NCBI RefSeq assembly: GCF_016107655.1
Contig: NZ_JABASX010000002.1
Span: 310,001-374,000, forward strand
Source: Brevibacterium antiquum
GTDB taxonomy: Bacteria; Actinomycetota; Actinomycetes; Actinomycetales; Brevibacteriaceae
Length of the DNA: 64,000 nt
Direction: 5' to 3'
Positions within the stretch are counted from its first letter, which is position 1; every line of letters begins with the position of its first letter. The translations under genes and the position numbers were made by a program. The notes under the pieces were generated by a model. That model did not search any database. It was given only the letters and a program-made list of their open reading frames with translations, and was not told the origin of the DNA. Below are positions 9,216 to 17,108 of this stretch, piece by piece.

Positions 9216-10064
9216 TTGCCCGAACACCTCATCGCGCTCGACATCGACGGCACCATCGTCAACTACGACGGATCACTGTCCGAGCCCGTCCGCCAGGTGC
9301 TGACCCAGCTCGCCGAAGCCGGTCATCACCTCGTCATCTCCACCGGACGGGCACTGCCCGGAGCGCTTGAGGTCGTGCACGCACTCGACCTCAAGGAAGG
9401 GTTCGTCGTCTGCTCGAACGGATCTGTCGTCGTCAAGCTCGACCCCGCTTCGCCGCTGGGCTGGGAGATGCACCACGTCGTGTCCTTCGACCCCAAGGAC
9501 GCTCTGGAGAAGATGCACGAGGCACTGCCGAACGCACTGTTCCTCGTTGAGGACCCTGACCTGCACCGGTGGGCCTCAGGACCATTCCCCGCGGGTGAGC
9601 TCGCGGAATCGGACACGCTCGACATCGTCGATTTCGAGCAGCTCCTGCAGAAGCGCGCCACCCGCATCGTCATGCGAGAGGTCAACGGCACTGCGGAGGA
9701 ATTCGCCGAGGCTGTCGATCGTCTCGGTCTCCACGAAGTCAGCTATTCGGTGGGCTGGAGCAATTGGCTCGACATCGCCCCCGACGGGGTCTCGAAGGCC
9801 AGTGGCCTCGAACTCGTCGAATCCGAACTCGGAATCGACCACGAACTGAGCATCGGCGCCGGTGACGGACTCAACGACATCGAAATGATCGAGTGGGTCC
9901 ATCACGGAATCGTCATGGGTCAGTCGAAGGACGTGCTCAAACAGCATGCATCGCTCGTGACGGAGACGGTTGACAACGATGGCTTGGCCGTCGCTCTCGT
10001 CGACTACTTCGACCTCGACCGCGAGGTGCTTTCACTCAGCGGTTCCCGCGACACCCACACCTGA
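9216..10064 (+). CDS. Cof-type HAD-superfamily phosphatase
   Basis: A 282-residue haloacid-dehalogenase-like hydrolase. Motif I is ALDIDGTIV (nucleophile Asp plus acid/base Asp), motif II is STGR, and motif III/IV near residue 210 is GAGDGLNDIEMI. A type-IIB cap sits between motifs II and III, as in Cof/YidA sugar-phosphate and cofactor phosphatases. The TTG start at 9216 has GGAGAG upstream. It probably forms an operon with serS and converges on a second HAD gene only 3 bp away. The substrate is unknown. Confidence 0.85.
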   Translation: MPEHLIALDIDGTIVNYDGSLSEPVRQVLTQLAEAGHHLVISTGRALPGALEVVHALDLKEGFVVCSNGSVVVKLDPASPLGWEMHHVVSFDPKDALEKMHEALPNALFLVEDPDLHRWASGPFPAGELAESDTLDIVDFEQLLQKRATRIVMREVNGTAEEFAEAVDRLGLHEVSYSVGWSNWLDIAPDGVSKASGLELVESELGIDHELSIGAGDGLNDIEMIEWVHHGIVMGQSKDVLKQHASLVTETVDNDGLAVALVDYFDLDREVLSLSGSRDTHT

Positions 10065-10067
10065 GGC

Positions 10068-10889
10068 TCAGCGCGCAGCGCGGGCGTCGAGCACGGCACT
10101 CAGGTAGCGTGCGACGCCATCCTCGTCGACTGCGTCGGTGACGGTGGCAGCGCAGTCCTTCACTGACTGCAGCGCGTTGCCCATGGCGACGCCGTGCCCG
10201 GCCCAGGTCAGCATCTCGATGTCGTTGGGCATGTCCCCGAACGCCATCACCTGATCACGGGCCACGCCGAGGTGGTCGCACAGTTCCTCGAGCGTCTTCG
10301 CCTTCGTGACACCTGCCGGAGCCAGTTCGACGAGACCGTTGACAGGGTCTGAGAACGAAGCATGGCAGTTCGCGGCGACCAGAGGATCAAGCAGCTCGTG
10401 GAGGGCCGCTGAGTCCTCGGAGCCGATGCTGACGAGGATCTTCACGACATCACGCGTGGCCAGCTCCGACAGGTCCTCCATGACGTGGGCCTGTCGGGGG
10501 TTGCGGGAGATGAAGTTCTTGTCGACGAGTCCGCCGGTGAGGGTCTCGAACGCGAAATGCGCCTCCGGGTGGGAAGCGGTGATCGTGGCGATGATCTTCT
10601 CAACTTCGGAGAATTCGATCGTGTGAGCAGAGACCACACTCGCCGAGGCGATGTCATAGACGACTGCTCCGTTGAGGCAGATGACACGACCGAGGTCGGG
10701 TATCTGTGCGGCTATCGCTTCCAGCCACCTGATCGGCCGACCGGTGACGAGGACGAAGGGGATGTCCATGTCCTGGCAGCGGTGGATCGCATCGATCGTG
10801 GCCGTGGAGATGGGCTTCCAATCAAGCAGAAGAGTACCGTCGATATCACTGGCGACGAGGCCCAGATCAAAGCCTTGAGGTGGCGTCAT
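10068..10889 (-). CDS. Cof-type HAD-superfamily phosphatase
   Basis: A 273-residue type-IIB HAD phosphatase, with motif I VASDIDGTLL, motif II VTGRPIRW and a late motif AFGDMPNDIEML. It resembles the convergent neighbour in fold but is clearly diverged, so this is not a recent duplication. Its ATG overlaps the stop of the upstream gene by 4 bases, showing translational coupling in the order bpa, unknown gene, HAD. The substrate is not predictable from the sequence. Confidence 0.85.
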   Translation of the reverse strand: MTPPQGFDLGLVASDIDGTLLLDWKPISTATIDAIHRCQDMDIPFVLVTGRPIRWLEAIAAQIPDLGRVICLNGAVVYDIASASVVSAHTIEFSEVEKIIATITASHPEAHFAFETLTGGLVDKNFISRNPRQAHVMEDLSELATRDVVKILVSIGSEDSAALHELLDPLVAANCHASFSDPVNGLVELAPAGVTKAKTLEELCDHLGVARDQVMAFGDMPNDIEMLTWAGHGVAMGNALQSVKDCAATVTDAVDEDGVARYLSAVLDARAAR

Positions 10890-11404
10890 GATTGCTCCAG
10901 CCCTTCCAGATTCTCCTGGACGCGTTCGAGCAGCTGCGCAGCGTCGGCGATGAACCGTTCGGTCGCCTTCGCACTTGGGCTGATCTGTCGCCCGGCGATG
11001 ATCTCGGTGCGGGCCATCGATGCCGCGAGCACCGCCTCGGCGACCTTCGACGAGGCCTTGGTCAGCAGCTCCGGAGTGTCACCGACAGCATTTCGGGTGT
11101 GGCCGGGAACGACCTGCCCGGAGACCGGGTGCTGGGTGTTCAGCCGCGCAGTGATCTCGTCGACGACCGGCACCAGATCGTTGAGGCGCTGCGTCCCCTC
11201 GATGATCGTGTTCGCGTCGGCAGACGGACTTCGGCCATCGGCCGACAGCTCGTGGATGGCCACCGAGGTGGTGTAGTAGCGGTCGACGGCGCGGATGAAC
11301 CGGTCGCGGTTATGGCGCCAGAGTCCAGTCCCGAACTGCTGGTCGGGGCCCTTGCGCGAGGAGGATCCGCCCGGTTTTCGCAGCCCGGAGAAGATGTTCT
11401 TCAC
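10886..11404 (-). CDS. Conserved hypothetical protein coupled to bpa
   Basis: A 172-residue soluble, mostly helical protein with no signal peptide or membrane segment. It starts with a basic Gly/Ser-rich stretch (GLRKPGGSSSRKGPDQQF). The rest is predicted long helices (RDRFIRAVDRYYTTSVAIHE; residues 120-170 AEAVLAASMARTEI and FIADAAQLLERVQENLEG). I do not recognise the family. Both ends overlap neighbours by 4 bases (bpa upstream, HAD downstream), so it is co-translated with a proteasome-activator gene. A link to Bpa function is only a hypothesis from position. Confidence 0.75.
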   Translation of the reverse strand: MKNIFSGLRKPGGSSSRKGPDQQFGTGLWRHNRDRFIRAVDRYYTTSVAIHELSADGRSPSADANTIIEGTQRLNDLVPVVDEITARLNTQHPVSGQVVPGHTRNAVGDTPELLTKASSKVAEAVLAASMARTEIIAGRQISPSAKATERFIADAAQLLERVQENLEGLEQS

Positions 11405-11916
11405 AGGTAGTTGCCGGTGCGGCGGTCGTCGGCGTCGTCCTGATTCTGGCCGTTGCCGGCTGCGCTCGGAGCGGTCCCGGGTGCCACCATTCCAGCTGGC
11501 AGCTGTCCATGCCCGGCAGGCCCCTGCTGCGCCATCGCCTGCTGTGCCATGATCGCGGTCTGGATGCCGTGGAAGAGTCCCTCCAGCCAGCCGACCAGCT
11601 GGGCCTGGGCGATGCGCAGCTCGGAGTTCGTCGGAGGGCCATCGCTCGTGTCGAAGGGCAGGTCGAGGCGTTCGAGTTCGTCGATGAGATCCTTGGACAG
11701 CCCGTCCTCGAGTTCGTCGATCGACCGGCGGTGGATCTTCGCCAGACGCTCTCGTCCCTTCTCATCGAGGTCGGTGCTGCGAACCTCTTCGAGGAGCTGC
11801 TTGACCATGGTCCCGATCCGCATCACCTTCGCGGGGGAGGACACATCGACCTCGGACGATGACTCCTCGACGGATTCACCGGCGGGATTCGTCGGCTGTT
11901 CGGGAGTGCTGGTCAT
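11401..11916 (-). CDS. bpa: Bacterial proteasome activator Bpa/PafE family
   Basis: A 171-residue protein matching what I know of mycobacterial Bpa (PafE, Rv3780). The core is very conserved (PAKVMRIGTMVKQLLEEV, RSIDELEDGLS, ELRIAQAQLVGWLEGLFHG). Bpa forms a dodecameric ring that opens the 20S proteasome gate without ATP and feeds it unfolded proteins. The ring docks through a C-terminal GQYL motif; here the protein ends in GNYL after a flexible Gly/Asn/Asp tail, so the docking tail is kept with one substitution. It is followed by two coupled genes. Proteasome subunit genes are not in the window. Confidence 0.9.
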   Translation of the reverse strand: MTSTPEQPTNPAGESVEESSSEVDVSSPAKVMRIGTMVKQLLEEVRSTDLDEKGRERLAKIHRRSIDELEDGLSKDLIDELERLDLPFDTSDGPPTNSELRIAQAQLVGWLEGLFHGIQTAIMAQQAMAQQGPAGHGQLPAGMVAPGTAPSAAGNGQNQDDADDRRTGNYL

Positions 11917-11977
11917 GATCGGACACCTTCTTCCTGCGCTGAAGCTCAGACGCGCTGGGCCTCAGCCTCAATGAACC

Positions 11978-13006
11978 TCAGACGTGCTGCTCGGACTTCG
12001 CGGCAGGCGTTGACTCGTCGACGATGAGCAGCACCTTTCCGATGCTTGCGCCCTCTTCCAAGGCGGTATGCGCTTTGGGCGCATCGGACAGGGGCATCGT
12101 CTCGTGGACGATCGGGCGGATGCCACCGGAGATCACTGCCGGCCACAACTGTGCGGCCACCTCGGCGACGATCTTGATCTTCTGCTCCTTGGGCCGTGCC
12201 CGGAGCGTCGTGCCGGCGACCGACTTGCGTGGCTGCATGAGCGAGGCGATGCTGAGTTCGGCCTTCGCGCCGCCCTGCATGCCGATGATGACCAGGCGCC
12301 CGTCGGTGCCCAGGGCCTTGACGTTGGACTTCAGGTACTTCGCGCCGATGATGTCGAGGATGACGTCGGCGCCGGTGGAACCGTCGGGGCGAACGCAGAT
12401 CTCGTGGACGCGTTCGACGAAGTCCTCGTCACGATAGTTGATGACGGCATCGGCGCCGAGGCTGCGGCAGAATTCGGCCTTGCGTTCGGATCCGACGGTG
12501 ACGACGATCTTCACGCCGAGGTGCGCAGCGATCTGGATGGCGGCTGTGCCGATTCCCGATCCGCCGCCGTGGACGAGGAGCCATTCGCCGGACTGGATGT
12601 TCGCGTTGCCGACGATGTTGGAATGCACGGTCGACAGAACCTCGGGCAGGCCCGCAGCCTCGGTGAGGTCGAGACTGTCAGGGACTGGAAGCAGCTGGCC
12701 TGCGGGAACAGGGACCGACTCGGCATATCCTCCACCGGAGAGGAGGGCGGCGACTCGGTCGCCGACTTTCCATCCGGTGACCTCGGAGCCGAGCTCGGCG
12801 ATCGTTCCGGAGACCTCGAGGCCCGGGATCAGCGTGGCACCGGCCGGTGGGTCGTAGAAGCCCTGGCGCTGCAGCAGATCGGCGCGGTTGACTCCGGCCG
12901 CGTGCACTGTGACCAGCACTTCGTCGGCCGCGATGTCCGGGGTCGGCTCCTCGGTGACCTGAAGGACTTCGGGACCGCCTGGAGTGGAAATCGTGATTGC
13001 TCGCAT
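11978..13006 (-). CDS. NAD(P)H quinone oxidoreductase (zinc-independent MDR family)
   Basis: A 342-residue medium-chain dehydrogenase/reductase of the QOR/PIG3 type. The N-terminal GroES-like domain contains AGVNRADLLQRQGFYDPP, and the Rossmann fold has the NADPH-binding VHGGGSGIGTAAIQIA (about 145-160). No structural zinc cysteine cluster is seen. Members reduce quinones or enones with NADPH. It lies upstream of bpa in the same direction with 61 bp between, so it may share a transcript. Confidence 0.88.
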   Translation of the reverse strand: MRAITISTPGGPEVLQVTEEPTPDIAADEVLVTVHAAGVNRADLLQRQGFYDPPAGATLIPGLEVSGTIAELGSEVTGWKVGDRVAALLSGGGYAESVPVPAGQLLPVPDSLDLTEAAGLPEVLSTVHSNIVGNANIQSGEWLLVHGGGSGIGTAAIQIAAHLGVKIVVTVGSERKAEFCRSLGADAVINYRDEDFVERVHEICVRPDGSTGADVILDIIGAKYLKSNVKALGTDGRLVIIGMQGGAKAELSIASLMQPRKSVAGTTLRARPKEQKIKIVAEVAAQLWPAVISGGIRPIVHETMPLSDAPKAHTALEEGASIGKVLLIVDESTPAAKSEQHV

Positions 13007-13077
13007 GATTCCACTCTAGTGGTTCGGCCGAGATTCGGCCGAGGTCACTTCACGTCTGAGATCAGGCCCGCAGGGTC

Positions 13078-14364
13078 TCAGGCGAAGAGGCGGAACATCG
13101 GTGAGTTCTGGTGCACGCGTTCGATCTCGATCTGCGAGGCGTCCATACGTTCGAGCAGGTTCGGCAGGTCCTCGGCATAGCCGAGTTCGATGCCGACGAA
13201 GGCAGGGCCGGTTTCACGATCGGAGCGTTTGACGTACTCGAACATCGCGATGTCGTCGTCGGGGCCGAGGATCTCGTTGAGGAAGCGACGCAGGGCGCCG
13301 GGCTCCTGCGGGAAGTCGACGATGAAGTAGTGCTTGAGGCCTTCGTGGACGAGTGAGCGCTCCAAGATCTCCGGGTAGCGGGAGATGTCGTTGTTGCCGC
13401 CGGAGACCAGACACACGACGGTCGATCCCGGTTCGATGGCGATCGGCTTGCCCGTTCCCGGCTTCCCGATGGCTGCCGAGGCGATTGCCCCGGAGGGCTC
13501 GGCGATGATGCCGTCGACCTGATACATGTCGAGCATCTCCGTGGCCACTGCGCCCTCGGCAACGGGGCGGACATCGACATCGAGGTCGGAGACGATGTCG
13601 TAGGTCAGTGCCCCGGCGCGCTTGACTGCGGTGCCGTCGGCAAAGGGATCGATGTTCTCCAAGGTGACCGGCCGTCCGGCCTTGAGTGCCGCGATCATCG
13701 AGGCGGCACCCGCTGGTTCGGCGCCGATGACGGTGGTGGCCGGCAGGTTCTGAGCCGCATAGGCCGCGATTCCGGAGATCACTCCGCCGCCGCCGACAGG
13801 CACGATGATGTAGTCGGGTGCAGCCTCGAGCTGGGAAGCGATCTCCACAGCGACCGTGCCCTGGCCGGCGATGGTGCGAAGATCGTCGAAGGCCGAGACG
13901 AGGAGGGCATCGTTGCGTTCGGCGTGCCGGTGGGCCAGTGCCGATGCGTCGTCATAGGTGGAGCCGGAGATCTCGATCGTGACCCAGTCGCCGCCGAAGT
14001 GACGGACCCGGTCGACCTTCTGCCTCGGCGTGGTCTTGGGGACGAAGATGGTGCCCTGGATGCCCAGTTCCTTGCACGCGCGGGCGAAGCCCTGGGCATG
14101 GTTGCCCGCCGAGGCGCACACGACTCCGCGGGCACGCTCGGTCTCGTCGAGCTGAAGCATGAAGTTGAAGGCGCCGCGGACCTTGTATGAACGCACCATC
14201 TGCAGGTCCTCGCGTTTGAGGTAGACGGTGGAGCCGGTGGCGGCGGACAGCCGCTCCGAAATCTGCAGGGGAGACATGATCACAGAGTCGGCAATTCGCG
14301 TCGCGGCCGCTTCGACCTCGTTCGCGAGTGTCTGCTGCTGGGGTGATACGTCTTTTTTCAACAC
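13078..14364 (-). CDS. ilvA: Threonine ammonia-lyase with C-terminal ACT-like domain
   Basis: A PLP enzyme that deaminates L-threonine to 2-oxobutanoate, the first step of isoleucine synthesis. The PLP lysine is in MVRSYKVRGAFNF; the phosphate-binding loop and VPVGGGGVISG are present. The last 85 residues (HYFIVDFPQEPGALRRFLNE) form one ACT-like regulatory domain, as in the Corynebacterium enzyme, consistent with feedback control by isoleucine. I chose GTG at 14364, which gives 428 residues and has AAGGAG 12 nt upstream. The frame stays open to 14571 but the extension is not conserved-looking. TTG at 14361 is an alternative start. Confidence 0.92.
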   Translation of the reverse strand: MLKKDVSPQQQTLANEVEAAATRIADSVIMSPLQISERLSAATGSTVYLKREDLQMVRSYKVRGAFNFMLQLDETERARGVVCASAGNHAQGFARACKELGIQGTIFVPKTTPRQKVDRVRHFGGDWVTIEISGSTYDDASALAHRHAERNDALLVSAFDDLRTIAGQGTVAVEIASQLEAAPDYIIVPVGGGGVISGIAAYAAQNLPATTVIGAEPAGAASMIAALKAGRPVTLENIDPFADGTAVKRAGALTYDIVSDLDVDVRPVAEGAVATEMLDMYQVDGIIAEPSGAIASAAIGKPGTGKPIAIEPGSTVVCLVSGGNNDISRYPEILERSLVHEGLKHYFIVDFPQEPGALRRFLNEILGPDDDIAMFEYVKRSDRETGPAFVGIELGYAEDLPNLLERMDASQIEIERVHQNSPMFRLFA

Positions 14365-14612
14365 GACTCCATTGTGCTCCTTCTGTGTTGTCCTTGTGCA
14401 ACTCGTTCCGAGATAAGGACACCCGGCAAGCTGCCCTACCAGCACTCCGCTGCCGCCGACCGGCACTGCGCTGGGGCGTTGAACGCACTGCGAGGGGGCG
14501 TTGAAGGCAAGGAAATCGGCGCGGAGTTGATGATTTCTGGTGCGCCCTGAACAGCGCGAGGGCCGTAACATGATTGGATGGAAGATGCCCGTAATTCCTT
14601 CAAGGAGGCGAC

Positions 14613-16859
14613 ATGGCCATCAGCAGTGAGCTGGAGCAACTGTTAGCCAGCTGGATACCTCGGCAGTCGTGGTTTCCGAAGCACGCCGCAGACTTCGGAA
14701 CCGACCCCGATATCACCCCGATGTCTGTGGCTCGCGCCTTTGTGTATAAGGCTGAGGAGCTCGGTGGTTTCGCCGGTCTCGTGACCGTGATCTCTGTCGG
14801 TGACGGTCCGACCCTGCGTCGGCTCAACATTCCGCTCTCACTGCGTGGAGTCGAAGACATGCACCTGCGCAAGTCGCTGATCGGTCGGATCGATGACCTC
14901 GCACTGGGACCGGTCTTCGTCTATGACGGTGCGGCAGACCCCGTCTTCGTCAATCTCATGGCCGATGCGATCACCAAGCGCAAGGTCTTCGACGGCGGCC
15001 AGCTGAGCACAGAATCGCTGCGCCACAGCCAGGAGAAGGCGGCAGCATCGCGAGAGAGCCAGCCTGCACAGTCTTCGGTGCCGGCGGCGTCGGCTGCATC
15101 TCGGTCAGCCTCGGGCCGCAGCAATTCCCCCACCGAGGTGGTTCCACCGAAGCCATCGAAGGCTTCGTTGGTCACGGACCCTCGTGAAGAGCTGCCCATC
15201 GACATCCGTCCCATTGAGGTCACAGACTCCGGCGCCCACAAATCGACGGTCATCATCCACGACGAGTACGAGCCGATGGAGCTCAGCTTCTTCCGTGTGC
15301 TGGAGAACGGGATGCCGTCATCGCTGACGATCCCGGTTCTGCTCACCGAGGCGGGCTCCCGCAGTGTTCCCGAAGTCATCGGCTGGGGCTCGGGTCGGTG
15401 GTACGACATGTTCGAGGTCACCGAGATGGAGGCTCCGATGGCGCTGCTGTCCCATGTGGACGTCGACGCCGAACCCGCCTGGCGCGAAGCAGTGGACATC
15501 GTCTGCGCCGTCGATTCCGGATCGATCGGTGCCTATAACGCTCAGGCCGCAGAGATGGGCCGTCGCATCGGTGAGCTCCACTCAGACATGGCCGCCGAAT
15601 TCGGCATCGTCGAAGGTCGGGGCGAACCGACGAGGATTCTGGCCAAGAAGTGGATTGAGCGCATCGACTGGGCGCTGGGCCGTGCGCCGCTGGCCCTGGA
15701 TTCCCTGGTGCCCGAGCTGCGTGCCCACCGCGTGAAGCTGCAGTCGCTGAATACGATCGGCGTGCTGCAGAAGATCCATGGCGAGCTGACTCTTGATCAC
15801 GTAGTGAGCTCAGGAACCGACGGCTACTCGGTCGTGAAGTTCACGGACTCGACGAACTCGGATCCGAAGCCGGTGGCGCTCGACCTCGTGGCATTGCTGC
15901 GCAGCGTTGACTACGCGGCCGGATTCGCACGATTGCAGCGGACCGGCGAGCTCGAATCGGAGGACGGCGGCCTCGTCGTCAACGGCTTCGGCAATGACGC
16001 GTCGGCGCTGCGGGCCATCTACGATTCCCCGGAATTCCTCTGGGCCTCGCAGGTGCAGAACTCGCTGCTCAGCGGCTATTCTCGTGCCCGTGGCGAAAGC
16101 CTGGGTCTCGGCGATCCTGTCCTGCGCGCAGCCCTCATCGACAGGCTCCTTGTGGAGGTCGTCACCGAACTGCGCAATCGTCCCAACTGGCTCTCGGTTC
16201 CGCTGTCGACCTTGGCCTTGGTGCTCAAAGGCAAGCCGGCTCGTGCCGGTGACACCCCCGCCGAGGCGGAACTCAGCGTTCCCGCGACCGCCGCAGAGGT
16301 TTCGAGTGCCACGGAGGCTTCGAACGACACTGTGACTTCGAACGACGCAGATGAATCGCGGATGCCCGATCTCGTGGTCGAAGCCGACGATGCTCTCGCT
16401 GACGCGGACACCGCGGCCGACGCTGACTCCGAGGCAGACAAGGATGCTGCGGCTGATACCGACTCTGTGATCAACACGGACGCAGACACCACCGTCGACA
16501 CGGACTCCGAGACAACAGAATCCGCTGAACCTCAGCCACGTCCCGCACCTCGGCAGGAACCGACGGCGCAGTTCACCGGCGCTGCCAGGCCGAGCAGGAT
16601 TCGTCGCCCAAGTCTCGCCGAGCAGTCGGCCTTCGACGATGAGGAATTCGAGGACGAAGAGGACGAGTTCGTCGTCTCGCCCGTGCCTGCTACGTTCGCT
16701 GCGCGCGGTGCCGCCCCGGAGGATTCGGATTCGACTGGTCGACACGTCGTGCAGGAGGAGCAGTCGCAGACTGACGATTCCGAAAAGTCACAGACCGATA
16801 TGTCCGAGCAGTTGCAGACTGATGCATCTGAGCAGGGCAGCGGCACAGCTAAGCACTGA
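14613..16859 (+). CDS. Degenerate maltokinase-like protein with acidic C-terminal tail
   Basis: A 748-residue protein whose first 540 residues follow the actinobacterial maltokinase (Mak/Pep2) layout. The N-cap resembles the Mak pattern (WIPRQSWFPKHA), and a low-complexity Ser/Ala insert spans about 140-185. DLVALLRSVDYAA (424-436) is close to the Mak signature. The catalytic parts are altered: HGD is HGE (389-391), and the DFEGEP metal-binding segment reads KFTDSTNSDPK (409-419). It is probably not an active kinase and may bind a ligand or partner. Residues about 545-748 are an Asp/Ala/Thr/Glu-rich tail with Asp-x repeats. The ATG has AAGGAGG at good spacing. No trehalose or glgE genes are nearby. 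Confidence 0.75.
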   Translation: MAISSELEQLLASWIPRQSWFPKHAADFGTDPDITPMSVARAFVYKAEELGGFAGLVTVISVGDGPTLRRLNIPLSLRGVEDMHLRKSLIGRIDDLALGPVFVYDGAADPVFVNLMADAITKRKVFDGGQLSTESLRHSQEKAAASRESQPAQSSVPAASAASRSASGRSNSPTEVVPPKPSKASLVTDPREELPIDIRPIEVTDSGAHKSTVIIHDEYEPMELSFFRVLENGMPSSLTIPVLLTEAGSRSVPEVIGWGSGRWYDMFEVTEMEAPMALLSHVDVDAEPAWREAVDIVCAVDSGSIGAYNAQAAEMGRRIGELHSDMAAEFGIVEGRGEPTRILAKKWIERIDWALGRAPLALDSLVPELRAHRVKLQSLNTIGVLQKIHGELTLDHVVSSGTDGYSVVKFTDSTNSDPKPVALDLVALLRSVDYAAGFARLQRTGELESEDGGLVVNGFGNDASALRAIYDSPEFLWASQVQNSLLSGYSRARGESLGLGDPVLRAALIDRLLVEVVTELRNRPNWLSVPLSTLALVLKGKPARAGDTPAEAELSVPATAAEVSSATEASNDTVTSNDADESRMPDLVVEADDALADADTAADADSEADKDAAADTDSVINTDADTTVDTDSETTESAEPQPRPAPRQEPTAQFTGAARPSRIRRPSLAEQSAFDDEEFEDEEDEFVVSPVPATFAARGAAPEDSDSTGRHVVQEEQSQTDDSEKSQTDMSEQLQTDASEQGSGTAKH

Positions 16860-16961
16860 CGCCAGCCCCTCGGGAACCGATTAGCAGAAGACAATCGGTT
16901 TATGAGAAACTGTTGTGGCTCAGCCTCGTGCGGAGCAGGCCGTGGTTCATTGTGAACCCTT

Positions 16962-17049
16962 GGAAGCGTGTCCGAGCGGCCGAAGGAGATGGTCTTGAAA
17001 ACCATTGAGCGGCAACCCCGCTCCGTGGGTTCGAATCCCACCGCTTCCG
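16962..17049 (+). tRNA. tRNA-Ser (anticodon UGA)
   Basis: An 88-nt class II tRNA. The acceptor stem GGAAGCG/CGCTTCC (16962-16968/17042-17048) has discriminator G. The anticodon loop CTTGAAA has TGA at 16996-16998. There is a long variable arm, and a T loop GGTTCGAATCC. CCA is not encoded. It reads UCN serine codons. No integrase gene is nearby. Confidence 0.97.
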
Positions 17050-17056
17050 CAAAGTG

Positions 17057-17104
17057 AAAGTCCCCGTTCGCATCGTGAAAACGACTGCGACGGGGACTTT
17101 TCGC
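17057..17104. terminator. Terminator after tRNA-Ser
   Basis: A 10-bp outer stem AAAGTCCCCG/CGGGGACTTT (17057-17066/17091-17100), continued by TCGCA/TGCGA, ends in a short T-run. It lies between the tRNA and the convergent permease gene and can serve both. Confidence 0.8.
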
Positions 17105-17108
17105 ATCC

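Noticed and set aside
7916-9262. Long open frame on the minus strand opposite serS
   Set aside because: It runs opposite a clear seryl-tRNA synthetase, has low-complexity composition and no start signal; it is a GC-rich shadow.
14365-14612. T-box or amino-acid attenuator upstream of ilvA or serS
   Set aside because: I looked for a T-box sequence and leader peptide with Ile/Thr or Ser codon runs and saw none in the 248 bp before ilvA or the 97 bp before serS.
16962-17100. tRNA-Ser as an attachment site for an integrated element
   Set aside because: No integrase, no duplicated tRNA 3' end, and ordinary chromosomal genes on both sides.
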